From positions 62,001 to 126,000 of the forward strand of contig SADC01000847.1 of assembly GCA_004194705.1 (NCBI GenBank): DNA of 64,000 nucleotides. The letters are read 5' to 3'. How positions within the stretch are numbered: position 1 is the stretch's first letter; every line of letters begins with the position of its first letter. The notes under the pieces are model-generated. The model saw nothing but the letters and a program-made list of their open reading frames with translations. It was not told the origin of the DNA and did not search any database. A program made the translations under genes and the position numbers. Origin of the DNA: Ditylenchus dipsaci (lineage: Eukaryota > Nematoda > Chromadorea > Rhabditida > Anguinidae). Of the stretch, positions 54,291 through 64,000 are shown piece by piece.

Positions 54291-56119
54291 TCAAGAACAC
54301 AATATAGGCAGCAGCGGGGGTGGTGATTCCCCTTGTTTTATTCTTCTCTAGCTGGCTGGATGGTTGCTGGCTGTAATTGACATTGAATAGATAAGGCCAC
54401 ATAGACCTTTCGATCGGGGGCAAGGCAAGGGGATTGGTGCAGCAAGAGGACAATAACACTCGTCTGTTTTTTGCTTGTTTGCTTGTATGTTTTAATGCAG
54501 TGGTCCAGAAGGGTGACAATGGTGGAGATTAGATAAGCAACATCGCAATTTACTGTTGGTTTATTATAGTTTGTCGGCAGATATAAATACTTCAAAGAGG
54601 TGTTGACTATGGTTTTTTTAGTAATATCTAGCGTTATTATGTGTTTTGGTTGATGAATAAGATTAGAAAAGTGACGTTTTCAGACTAATATAACAAGATA
54701 CCCTGATTCAGCGTAGAAATATGAAGTGAAAGTCTTAAAAGTTTGTACAAATATACTCAAAATATTTATTTGTATAATCTGATGATTATAAAAGTTGGAT
54801 TCAGAATGGCACATGAAGGGTTTACAGCCATGATTTTTCCTGACACAAATTGTAGTTTAACCAGGGATGTCGAGTAATTAACCTCAGGTTCTGGCCAGCA
54901 TGAGCAATCTTTTTTAGCAAACAAATTCCAAAAATCATAGCAAATTTACCAACATTTTTGTATAATTCTCTGTTTACTTAAACCGCAAGTCTTTTATTGA
55001 TAAAACTGTTAATAACAGCCGAATTCATCTTAAATCTCTATAATTTTAAAAGCTGCCTGTTAGAACTCTGCCAGAGGTCCATGCCAATATCCACTACTGG
55101 GTTCAACTTATCCCACCCTTCTGCTAATTTCTACAACAACAATGTTCAATAAAACTCCCTCTTCCCCACTAAAAAGAAATAAATGGGCATTTTTGAGATA
55201 TCTGCAAACACTTCTTTTTTTTACCTAAACAAAGTTCCCGCCGTTTTCGCCCATTGCCAAATTGCAGGTTAGACATTTAGGAAGAGGGGGACAAGAGGCA
55301 CATCAACAATATATACACATATATACATTAACTCCCCCTTCTTTACAGCCCCCTAACTAAATGCAGTAGCAGCATAGGGTGTCTTCGATCAATAAGGGCA
55401 AGAGGAGCAGCAAATCAAAGAAGGGGTGGAGGAAGAAGACTGTAGACAGTCTCACACTCTACCAGATTAGCCGTTTCACCTGCCTTCAATGCTGTCTTCT
55501 AAGCCACTTAGCAAAGCAATCTGTCCCATTGATTCAGATATACTTTTTGATGCGAGAATTGATATTTACTTTGACAAATAGCTAGGTAATCAGTATTCGG
55601 TGGATTAAGAATATTAAATTTTTATCGATTTGGAACGTTGTTTTTTCAAAAATTGTGTCGCTGAATTGGCCAAATTTGTTAAGGCAGGCTACATTGATGT
55701 ACGTGGCATGGTTTATATTAAAAAAAATATTGTCAACAAGAAAAATTTATCTGTAAAAACATAATTTTAAAAACGACGTACGAAAGACGTTATGGTCACT
55801 TCAAAACTTGTTAATTTCATAATACACCCTGTAGTGTCATGTATTTTTTACTCACTTATTGAGAAATAAGGGTACCCGAAATAGGAGGCTTTCGACAAGC
55901 CTAACATTTGCTTTTACTCAAAAATTGACGCTACTGGAATATACGCCTCCCAAAAAAGCTAGTGGAATATATCCTCCCCAATAATTTTGGAGCGTACCTA
56001 AAATCACCATTTTTGAAAAAAAAACAAAAAGTAATGGCTAGGCGCTGAGCCTAAACCTAAGCAGGCCTAAGCCTAAATTATTGGGTAAGATATATTCCAG
56101 TGGCACTTTTTGGGAGGGT

Positions 56120-56375
56120 ATACAGGGTAATACAAAAAAGCAGTCACATTTTGAAAAAGTTAATGAATCAAATTTCTTGATATTTTTTGGAATGGGTTTG
56201 CTTGAAAAGTATCTGTTTTATTCACATACTCTTGTTCGTAGGATGAAATTACGGATCGAAGAGCTTCCACGTATCCTTACTACCGTCATCGATTTTCTTG
56301 GGAAATCGATGGAGCAAGTAGGACCCTTGACAAATTTTTCAGAAATGGGACTGTTTTTGTGTGTCACCCTGTTAT
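56120..56375. mobile_element. Small MITE, ACAGGGTAATACAAAAA type
   Basis: Left end TACAGGGTAATACAAAAAAGCAGTC and right end GGGACTGTTTTTGTGTGTCACCCTGTTAT are inverted repeats. The ends resemble the ACAGGGTG family of mariner-type elements. A GCCTAAACCTAAG patch lies just upstream (56049-56080). Confidence 0.55.
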
Positions 56376-56423
56376 TCCAGCCCCCAAAGATCTTTATTTT
56401 CTTTAAGTAAAACCAAAACTCAC

Positions 56424-56930
56424 TGTTTTCTGTAGTGTGTTTTAGGTTGGAAGTAGGTAGGAGGCAAAGAATTTAGGTCGACCACTCGATGACCTCCACG
56501 AATAGCCGAGTGAACCAGGTTGGATGAAGAGCTGGTTGAAGCAGTTAGATGCGCAGCATTTTGTTGCTGAATAGCTAATAAAATAGCTGCGGAATGCTGA
56601 GAGCTAGCCAACGATGAGTTCCTTGGGCTGTGGAAGCATCTGGATTGGTCGTACTCAAGTACATACTCGGCATTCTCTCGGATTGGCCTCCATGACTAGG
56701 GTGCAGTGTAAAACATGGACCTGGAAAAAGATAAACAGTAGACTGGACAAGTGGATGACGACAGACTTGAGTTTATAAGCTCACCTGATCCAGCATTAGT
56801 AACACTACTTCCAGAATTTTTATATGGCATAGAAGGAACAGTAATAGAAGGTTCCGGGGAGGATAGATTTTGTTCGCTGAGTGACTGCCTCATATTTCTT
56901 TGTTTCTGAATACTTAAAAATCTATAGAAA
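56424..56930 (-). CDS. Coding-like exons of unknown protein
   Basis: One segment (about 56424-56695) reads WRPIRENAEYVLEYDQSRCF, then SSLASSQHSAAILLAIQQQN and RGGHRVVDLNSLPPTYFQP, ending at a GTGAGT donor. A second (about 56785-56925) reads QKQRNMRQSLSEQNLSSPEP then SITVPSMPYKNSGSSVTNAG, ending at GTGAGC. Both look like genuine protein, but the phases between them do not fit directly, so the exon chain is incomplete. They could be 5' exons of the Orai gene or another gene. Confidence 0.45.
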
Positions 56931-57507
56931 ATAAATTTCAGATTCAGAAAAAACAAAATATTTAGCACAAATAAAAAAAATGTAAACAACGAACACAACT
57001 CTGCAGGGTATTACATAATACGGTGCCCACAAAGGAGGTCGGATGTCAAAGTCAGTGAACTCTGGCATTTTTCAAGATTTTTAGTCCTGGAAAGTGATTT
57101 TATCTATTCTCAAGGTCGCAAATACAAACGAAATGGGGAAAATGTGGACAAACGCCTTGACGCTGTTTTTCACCAAATTTTACCAAAAATTCAAATAAAT
57201 TTCAAGTTTATTCAAGTTCAAGTGCTCCTAGAGAGCTGTTCCTGCACCGAAAATCTTACCGGAATATTTTGGTGACTGCATAAGAATACTTTTTAAGCCA
57301 TCAGTCTTGGCCACTAGAAAGTAGTCATGATAAATGTGAAAAAAAAACATTTGCAACGTCAAAAATATCAAAGTTCACTGATGATGACAAATCCACTTTC
57401 TAACCAACAAATCAATCAGCAAAAAAGTGAAAGTGGAACAACAAACCAAAAATATTTGTTCTTGGCTGAGCAATAATATCAAGGTGTAAGTAAGACAACA
57501 GCAGCAC

Positions 57508-59163
57508 AGCCTTTCAAAATTTGAATTTCCTTGTAGTTCAACTCAAACAAAACGCCAAGATTAAATTGCCGTTTTTATGCGCCTTTTTAAATTTTTTATG
57601 TTTTCTTCACCGAAATGTATTTTTTTTGCAGAAAGCACACGGTCTTTTACTCCAAAATATTTTTTGTGTAGAAATTACATCGTATACCTTTTTCAAAATC
57701 TTGCTTGTCCGTAACATGAGTTCTATTAGACTGAATCAAGAACTTTTTTTCAATGTTTTGGTGAACAAATAGACTTTTGAAAAAATATTGGTATTGGGCA
57801 ATATATTGAGGTCCACAACTTTGAAATGTTGGTATTGGGTCTGGAGAGGACCAAAAAATATCGGTATTAATATTAGGGAAAGGGAAATGCCCATCTCTAG
57901 TTAAGAACGTAATCAGCTTTATTTAAAACTTCAACATCTCAAACCTTACGAATCAAAGATTTTTGTCCTTTAGGGGAGAAGAGAAGGGATCTAAATCTCG
58001 TTCACTATGACATGATCCTGACAATCCACTTGACTGCCTCACCTTATAACACAGAGAAAGTAAGAATACGAGTACAAAAACTACAGAATAAATGCGTTTA
58101 TTCAGAACAACTTATGAGAAAGACAAAAACAAAGTGGTTCTTAGAAGAACCTTTGGGGTAGTTGTAAAGAGTATGACTGTGTAACGATTGTGTTGCAATT
58201 CCTTCCAAAGCCTCAGCATGAAGTTGACCACGAAGACGACGAGCCAGATGAAGATCCTTGCACATGACGGTGACCCGCTTGCATGGATCATCCATGATGG
58301 ATGGCACACAAATTGCTGTCTTCGAAGAGGCCTGTCAAATACATTTCCGTGGTTTTCTGAAGAGAAAGAACGGCAGAAGCCCTAAAAACAAATAGATTAT
58401 TAAAGGACATATCCGGAGTCGCAAAAGTAACGTACCGATATCGAAGAACTGTCTTGAACTCTTGCGCAATTTCACGGACAAGGCGCTGGAACGGAAGCTT
58501 ACGGAGCATCAAATCAGTCGACGAAGAGCAACAGTGCCAGGATGATAGCGACGCGCCTTCTAGATTCCACCATCAACTCCGGCACGAGCATCTGTCTTGA
58601 CACCTACAGACTTTTTCGGAGCTTTTCCGGCCACAGTCTTATGCGCAGTTTGCTAAAGTAAAAAATAAGTGTGATCACTGAAGTAGCAAATTTACTTCTT
58701 TATCGAGTCTCCGGTTTTCTTTGAGAAAATTTGACAACAAAATAGTGCTAGGATCTCAATCGAGTCTGCTAGATGAAGAAAATTCCTTGGAAATTTTCAC
58801 AGAAATCAATCGAGATTTTGAAATTTTATGTGTTTTAAGGACAAGTGATGGCTTATTCGAAAGCCCCTACTGTGAGAAATTTTTCGGCAACAATCATGCG
58901 AAAACCGAAGAAAAAAAGCCAGATCAGAGGCATGAAACAAAAAAGGCTTCAATTAGACTATTTTTGATAACTTTTTGTTTGGCGCCAAATATCCCTAATA
59001 CACTAAGATTCAAATTTTGAAAGGCTGTGGTGTGCTTTCTGCAAAAAAAATACATTTCGGTGAAGAAAACATAAAAATTTAAAAAGGCGCATAAAAACGG
59101 CAATTTAATCTTGGCGTTTTGTTTGAGTTGAACTACAAGGAAATTCAAATTTTGAAAGGCTGC
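57508..59163. mobile_element. Element with about 150-bp inverted repeats enclosing an H3 pseudogene
   Basis: AGCCTTTCAAAATTTGAATT and the next 130 bp, including CGCCAAGATTAAATTGCCG and TTCTTCACCGAAATGTATTT, are repeated inverted at about 59010-59160 with few changes. No transposase lies between. The arrangement is like a Pack-type element that has captured host DNA. Flanking GCAGCA on both sides might be part of a target duplication but is not conclusive. Confidence 0.75.
58131..58660 (-). pseudogene. Histone H3-like pseudogene with an intron
   Basis: In order: QTAHKTVAGKAPKKSVGVKT, then [13 protein letters not shown], then [21 protein letters not shown] 54-nt intron follows (58382-58435, GTACGT..TTTTAG), then [20 protein letters not shown] and DSNLCAIH, then, in another frame, CKRVTVMCKDLHLARRLRGQ. 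This covers most of H3. Defects: an in-frame TAG at 58560-58562, a lost segment before RKLPFQ, and a frameshift after NLCAIH. Retention of an intron means it derives from genomic DNA rather than a processed transcript. The initial MARTK was not found. Confidence 0.85.
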
Positions 59164-59737
59164 GCAGCAAATGTCACTACTGTTTGAAAAATCAAATTTC
59201 AGTCAACAAATTAAATTTATGTGTGATTTATTAGAAACCATAAAAACGTGGACTGATACAGCACAACTAGGCAATGAATTAAATTACATCCCATACCATG
59301 GTTTTGGGGGGGGGGATTCGGAGGTAACTTTCTCACAAATTAGTGCTTATGAGAATGCTCACCGTAGTGGTAGCACTTTATTACATAACGCTGGGTGCTC
59401 TACATGAATATGAAAAAATATTAGATGAGGTCTTTCGAAAAACACCAATGAAGATTCCCTGGTAAGACTGAACATGTATTGATCAGATTTCAAAAGTTAA
59501 AAAAATTATATGATGACCATAAGTAAAAAGTTCCAAATCAATACACCAAAGAAGAGAAACCAGAGAAAGGCTGAATTGCATGATTGCAACCTTATATGTG
59601 TCTTGCCGTTCAGTCAACCCACCCTCGCTTTGTGTTACAATGATGAATTATAGGTTGATATTGTTGTGCAGTCGAAATCACCTTTATTTGCTATTGGTTC
59701 TTTTAGTATACGAAAAGGACATTCAGGAGCGGTAGGA

Positions 59738-60900
59738 ATAAGCTTTTTTACCCTTACCTTAACCTTTTACCGCTCTCTTTACCCGTAGGAATAAGGTATC
59801 TAGAGGTAAAGGCTAGGGGAAACTTGCCGAAAACGAAATTTGCCAAATACGAAATTTTCCAAAACGAAATTTGCCAAAACGAAATTTGCCAAATCGAAAT
59901 GCGCCAAAACGAAATATGCCAAAGCGAAATTTGCCAAAACGAAATTTGGCCAACGAACCAACAGGGGGGACCAAGGTAGTTTTTACGTTTTTTTCGAAAT
60001 TTTCGAAACTGTGTCCTAACCACCTAAAACCACCCAAACAACCAAAAACCACCAAAAACAGCAAAAACCAGCCAAATCACACTAAACAACCCAAAACACC
60101 CCAAACCACCCGAAACCATCCAAAACTACACCAAACAAAAATTTTGCGGGAATTTGAATTTTTAGTCTAAACCAACCAAACCAAGTGGTCGTCCACTTGG
60201 ATCAAAATTTTTTTTTTACGTTTTTGGGTTCTAAAACCAGTTTTCTAGACTAATTCGTGAACGCTTAACATGGTTTGACAGTGGCAAAATGCCGTTTTCT
60301 CAGTTATTTTTTGAGTTTTGGCAAATAATTGATTTTACCAAAATCAATTATTCCCCAAAACTCAAAAATTTCTTCATAAAACGTGATTTTACCACTGTCA
60401 AACCATGTTCAGCGTGCACGAATTAGTCTAGAAAATAGGTTTTGGAACCCAAAAACGTGAAAAAGAATTTTTTGATCCAAGTGGACGACCACTTGGTTTG
60501 GTTGGTTCAGACTAAAAATTTAAATTAAATTTATAAATTTAAATTTTTGTTTGGTGAAGTTTTGAATGGTTTCTGGTGGTTTTTGGTGTTCTGGGTGGTT
60601 TGGTGTGATTTTGGGTGGTTTTTGGTGATTTTGGATGGTTTTCGCTGGTTTGGGGTGTTTTTAGGTGGTTAGAACATAATTTCGAAAATTTTGAAAAAAA
60701 CGTAAAAACTGCCTTGGTCCCCCTGTTGGTTCGTTAGCCAAATTTCGTTTCGGTAAATTTCGTATTGGCATATTTCGTTTTGGCGCATTTCGATTTGGCA
60801 AATTTCGTTTTGGCAATACATACGTTTGGCAAATTTCGTTTTCGGCAAGTTTCCCCTAGCCGAGTAAACGTAAGGGTAACGGTAAAAACAACAGGGTATC
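59738..60900. mobile_element. Foldback element / 1.1-kb palindrome with CGAAATTTGCCAAAA sub-repeats
   Basis: Both arms carry GGCTAGGGGAAACTTGCCGA, CGAAATTTGCC units, ACCAACAGGGGGACCAAGG, an ACCACCCAAA tract and CCAAGTGGTCGTCCACTTGG, meeting at a centre near 60345 (TTGATTTTACCAAAATCAAT). The arms are about 500 bp. ACCCTTACCTTAACC-type sequence outside the left end is also echoed on the right. Confidence 0.85.
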
Positions 60901-61639
60901 ATGGAATTTTTACCCTGCTCGTGAGCAGGGTAAAAATTTTACTTTTAGCTATGTGTCTTTCTATCTATGCTCTTTGATGCTCACTAAGGTAACGAGAGAA
61001 AAAAAACGCGAAACACGCGTCAGTCTGATTCACACCTGAATTCACGTGTCAGTCTGAATCACACGTAAAATGATTCACACGTAAAACGAAAACTTCAGAA
61101 ATACCATTTAAACGTAGTTTCACTACTGTCAAACCATCTTTAGTATGCTCTAATTGGTGCAGAAAACAAGTTTTGGAACCCAAAAACGTAAAAATTGGGT
61201 ATCCAGGTCGAGCTCAGCTTCTTGTACCTAGGTATCGGTACTTAGGTATGTGTGCCTGGGCAGTAGTACCCCAGGTATCTGATGCTCAGATAGCTTAGGT
61301 GAAGAAAGATATCCAAAGATGGATAGATATAATAAAACACACCAAATCGACGAACCACGACTAATTGGTTTGGGCATCTGGACGGTTTAGGGTAACCCCC
61401 AATGGTCCTGACTCTCCTCAATGATTTAGGTTACCCTCAAAATGTAGGGTAACCTAAATCATTGATGGAGAGTCAGGACCATTGTGGCGAACCATCGCGA
61501 TTCAGTAAAACTAACTTTTGATCATAATTTTTTAGTTATATTTATTTGTCGATCAATTGTTCTTAACCTGTTCCTTGTTCATAGATTCAATGGAAAAGGT
61601 CATTTTTGGCTGTACACCGAAATATAAGCGCCGATTTGG

Positions 61640-61735
61640 TAAGATGTCGTTTTGTAAGAAGTCGTTTTGGTAACAAATTTTTTGGTACGCGGTTTATTTG
61701 GTAAGAAACTTTCTGGTACGCGGTTATAGGATGGC
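61640..61735. repeat. TTTTGGTAAGAAG / TTTGGTACGCGG sub-repeat arm
   Basis: Five units of TTTGGTAAGAAR or TTTTTGGTACGCGG in one orientation, 200 bp upstream of the MULE transposase fragment. The complementary arm was not found, so it may be the left terminus of a truncated autonomous element. Confidence 0.55.
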
Positions 61736-61929
61736 CTGAAAATTAAAAGTTTTTAATTTTTTTTAACAAACCATTAAAAACAAACCTATCATATGCAAGA
61801 TAGTGTGAGGAATTGTGTTTTTCAAGATGAAATTCCCGATTTTCCACACCGAAACCCCAAAATCTGGAGTAGGTACCACCTGACCAAGTGGATATCCACC
61901 TGAACGGCCTTAAAATTAAAGCTTAATAC

Positions 61930-62818
61930 TTGAATTAAAACTTGATAAAGAGCAAGAGCAAGGAAGACGCTGATCAATGGCTGACCGAAAACAAAGAGCT
62001 TTGGATATAGTAAGTGATTGAGGTTGAATTGAGATGTATCGGATACCTGCCTTTCAGCCATTACAGCAGTGAAACCTTTAAGTATGCCAATCAAATCTTC
62101 TACTGTGATCATTCCAAGAAAAATCGCCCATGAAATTAAGTACAAATGAAGGAAGTACAATTGGTCTGTCGATGTCATCGATATCAACAAACAATGGATT
62201 GGAGGGCACTAACAACATGATAAAGAAGGACTACACACAAAGGGAGTTGCTCGGGGTCTCCAGATTTCTTCTTCTGGTTGAGCAATATATGCGGGATCGA
62301 AGCATGGATCCAAAAAGAAAGGTACCTTTTTGGTAATTGTACTTCATACTTTTATCATATACTCCAGGAGCCGCTACGGGTGCCAACTGTTCCAGAAGCC
62401 TCAATTGCAACAAAGCTATGGAGAGTCTTAAGAAAGAAAAGCGACCTTCTCTGTATTTCCAATATGTAAATGAATATATCTGGTTAATTGGTGCTAGCAG
62501 CTACAAAGGGAACGCTGAGGGTTTAAAGAAGCTCTGGGAAGAATTGGAAGGAGCAAAGCGTTCAGAAAAAAGAGGGTTTGTCTACACCAATTGGGCTCAA
62601 TAAAATATGTTGCGTTCGTCATTCTACACAATGAAGAAGTCATCTTGCTTTGAAGGCTATATATCCTGCACGTGTCCAATTGGAATCAAAGACGAAGTTT
62701 GCAAGCACTCTCTGATGATAATGGAGTCGAAAACCTTATTGATCCTTTGCCGCAGCCACTGGAGGGCAGACAAAAGAGAGGACGAAAGCGAAAAGTAGGA
62801 CATGCATTAGAGAGAACA
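61930..62818 (+). pseudogene. Mutator-like (MULE) transposase C-terminal fragment with intact SWIM finger
   Basis: Pieces in order: SKSKEDADQWLTENKELWI (near 61940-62010), STNNGLEGTNNMIKKDYTQR then ELLGVSRFLLLVEQ (62175-62290), and NEYIWLIGASSYKGNAEGLK (62470-62530). The finger YISCTCPIGIKDEVCKHSLM (62660-62722) is C-x-C...C-x-H, complete for SWIM. A basic tail GRQKRGRKRK follows in a shifted frame. NN-EGTN and the W-x-A...F spacing are typical of the region after the MULE DDE domain. A TAA at 62601-62603 and frame changes make it non-functional. The DDE catalytic part is absent. Confidence 0.8.
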
Positions 62819-62829
62819 TGATTTATCAA

Positions 62830-63310
62830 TGTTGTTGTTATTTCTGCTGTTGTTATTGTTTTTATCGCTGTTTATAGCTGTTTCTGCTCAAAAGGCATGA
62901 ATAAAATGGAGGATGCAGTCTAGGCTAAGATTTTGAATTCACATACAGGGATGGGCACGGGCCAGTATCGGAGCCGGGCTATCTGGAAAAATATTATCAA
63001 AAATTAAGTTTCTTTGAAATTAAACTACGAACTGCTGAAATTCAGTAATTTACTGATGAAATTCAGTATTTTTTTGTAAAAATTGAAACCACTGATTCGG
63101 TCGTCGCTTTTATGCCTCGTACATAGAGGAAGAAAAACGTAACTTCATAAACAAAAATCAGCAAACAAATGATTAGCTGACGAAATTTATAAATTAGAGG
63201 GTGAAATTCAGAAATTAGAGGGCGAAATTCAGTATTTTGATCGAAATTTGAATTAGAGGGTAAAAAAAATAATTAGAGGGCGAAATTCAGACTTTAGAGG
63301 GTGCATTTCA
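62830..63310. repeat. GCGAAATTCAG sub-repeats, no gene recognised
   Basis: TTAGAGGGYGAAATTCAG units at 63190-63310 form one arm of a probable foldback. ACTGAAATTCAGTAATTTACTG units near 63030 are similar. GTTGTTGTTATTTCTGCTGT is a simple patch near 62830. Confidence 0.5.
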
Positions 63311-63740
63311 GTTACAGCCATTTTTGTACGGATTTTGTTCATTTTTGTACATTTCGCTTAGTCAAAACGCCAAAGCATTTTTGTACGAATGTACCGTTTT
63401 TGTACGATTTCCTCACCATGACTGCACGCCGTGTGTTGGTGTGTTCATCGATCATTCATTTTTTGATCGATCTTTTGAACAGTTTGACGAATCTTCACTT
63501 TTGGCGTCATCGCTGAATTTTTAACATCGTCTATTTTTGTACAGTGCGTATCATAATGATAGGAAAACATGATTTTTTGCGTAATTGTTAAGTTTTTTAT
63601 TCAAAAATTCCTACTTTTCAAACACAATGTTGAATTACATCAAAATAATGCTATTCGCAATGAAAAAAAATCGTTTGTTTTGACTGGAAATTTTTTACGC
63701 ACCATAAACCGAAAAAATGCCGTATCATAATGATAGGAAC
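63300..63740. repeat. TTTTTGTACGG and ATCATAATGATAGGAA repeats
   Basis: TTTTTGTACRAW occurs five times between 63325 and 63415. CGTATCATAATGATAGGAAAA occurs at 63547 and 63720, a symmetric word typical of MITE ends. No gene recognised. Confidence 0.5.
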
Positions 63741-63774
63741 TTTTTGTAAAATGAACTTTATTGATGTGATAACT

Positions 63775-64000
63775 TTTTTTTGGGTAAAACGGAATTTTGC
63801 AGCTAATTCTCGTAATTTTGCAGATAATTCTCGTAATTTTGCAGCTAATTCTCGTAATTTTGCAGCAAATCCTTGTAATCTTGCAGCAAATATGAGTGAA
63901 TTTTGCGGGAATTCGAATTTCCTAGTCAAAAGATGAATTGGATCGCTCAGAATCCCAGCCCGGAGTGGTCAGAAGCCCCTGAAAGTTGGTTTTTTGGGGG
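63775..64000. repeat. TTTTGCAGCTAATTCTCGTAA sub-repeats and palindrome copy
   Basis: Five tandem TAATTTTGCAGCTAATTCTCG units (63790-63890). They run into GCGGGAATTCGAATTT and GATCGCTCAGAATCC..CGGAGTGG, the family of the palindrome at 27243. The element is cut by the end of the window. Confidence 0.65.

Noticed and set aside
60669..60902. Frames with repeated NEICQxE and KFRFGKF peptides
   Set aside because: Direct translations of CGAAATTTGCC sub-repeats.
1..64000. tRNA or rRNA genes
   Set aside because: Scanning by eye found no convincing tRNA A/B boxes in context or rRNA core sequences. A covariance search would be needed to exclude small RNAs fully.

Overview
This window is nuclear DNA of an animal, almost certainly a nematode, and probably from a lineage that carries plant cell-wall-degrading enzymes. 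The clues are: an Orai channel whose exons read very like nematode ORAI; a TAX-4-like cyclic-nucleotide-gated (CNG) channel; a CPEB protein; a broken family-3 pectate lyase (in animals known mainly from plant-parasitic and fungal-feeding nematodes); interstitial TTAGGC-type telomere repeats; and many introns of about 45-70 bases ending in TTTCAG or TTTTAG. Species is not claimed. Nothing bacterial, viral or organellar was recognised.

Layout. About 0-8 kb: nested DNA-transposon debris (a foldback element with a 9-bp target duplication, a mariner remnant, an interstitial telomere-like array). 8.1-21.9 kb, minus strand: a CNG channel gene in at least 21 exons, including microexons of 13, 17 and 28 nt, with introns swollen by transposons. 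22-30 kb: nested foldback elements. 30.4-30.9 and 40.3-41.3 kb, minus strand: four phase-compatible coding exons of unknown protein, possibly the 5' end of the CNG gene. 31.4-32.7 kb, plus strand: the RNA-binding half of a CPEB2-4/Orb2-type protein, including a 17-nt microexon. 32.8-40.3 kb: a transposon-in-transposon nest with a FLYWCH zinc-finger gene and a decayed Ulp1-type protease. 44.5-48.4 kb: an OTU-like protease fragment and a pectate lyase pseudogene split by a MITE, between inverted repeats. 48.75-53.2 kb, minus strand: an Orai calcium channel, possibly extending to 57 kb. 57.5-59.2 kb: a histone H3-like pseudogene between about 150-bp inverted repeats. 59.7-64 kb: a 1.1-kb palindrome, a Mutator-like (MULE) transposase fragment with an intact SWIM zinc finger, and further repeats.

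Main theme. At least fifteen different DNA elements have terminal inverted repeats built from short tandem sub-repeats. The repeat word differs between elements but is the same on both arms of one element. Several have clean 8-9 bp target-site duplications that can be read by eye, and one can be checked against unoccupied copies of its target. The protein debris in or near them (MULE transposase, SWIM, FLYWCH, Ulp1, OTU) suggests a Mutator-like system, alongside hAT-like MITEs with the same style of termini. Two TA-target MITE families also show core words that differ between copies but agree within a copy.

Limits. Exons were found by reading conserved protein motifs and splice sites by eye. 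N-terminal exons, the CNG S1-S2 linker, untranslated regions and promoters were not found, and divergent genes may be missed.
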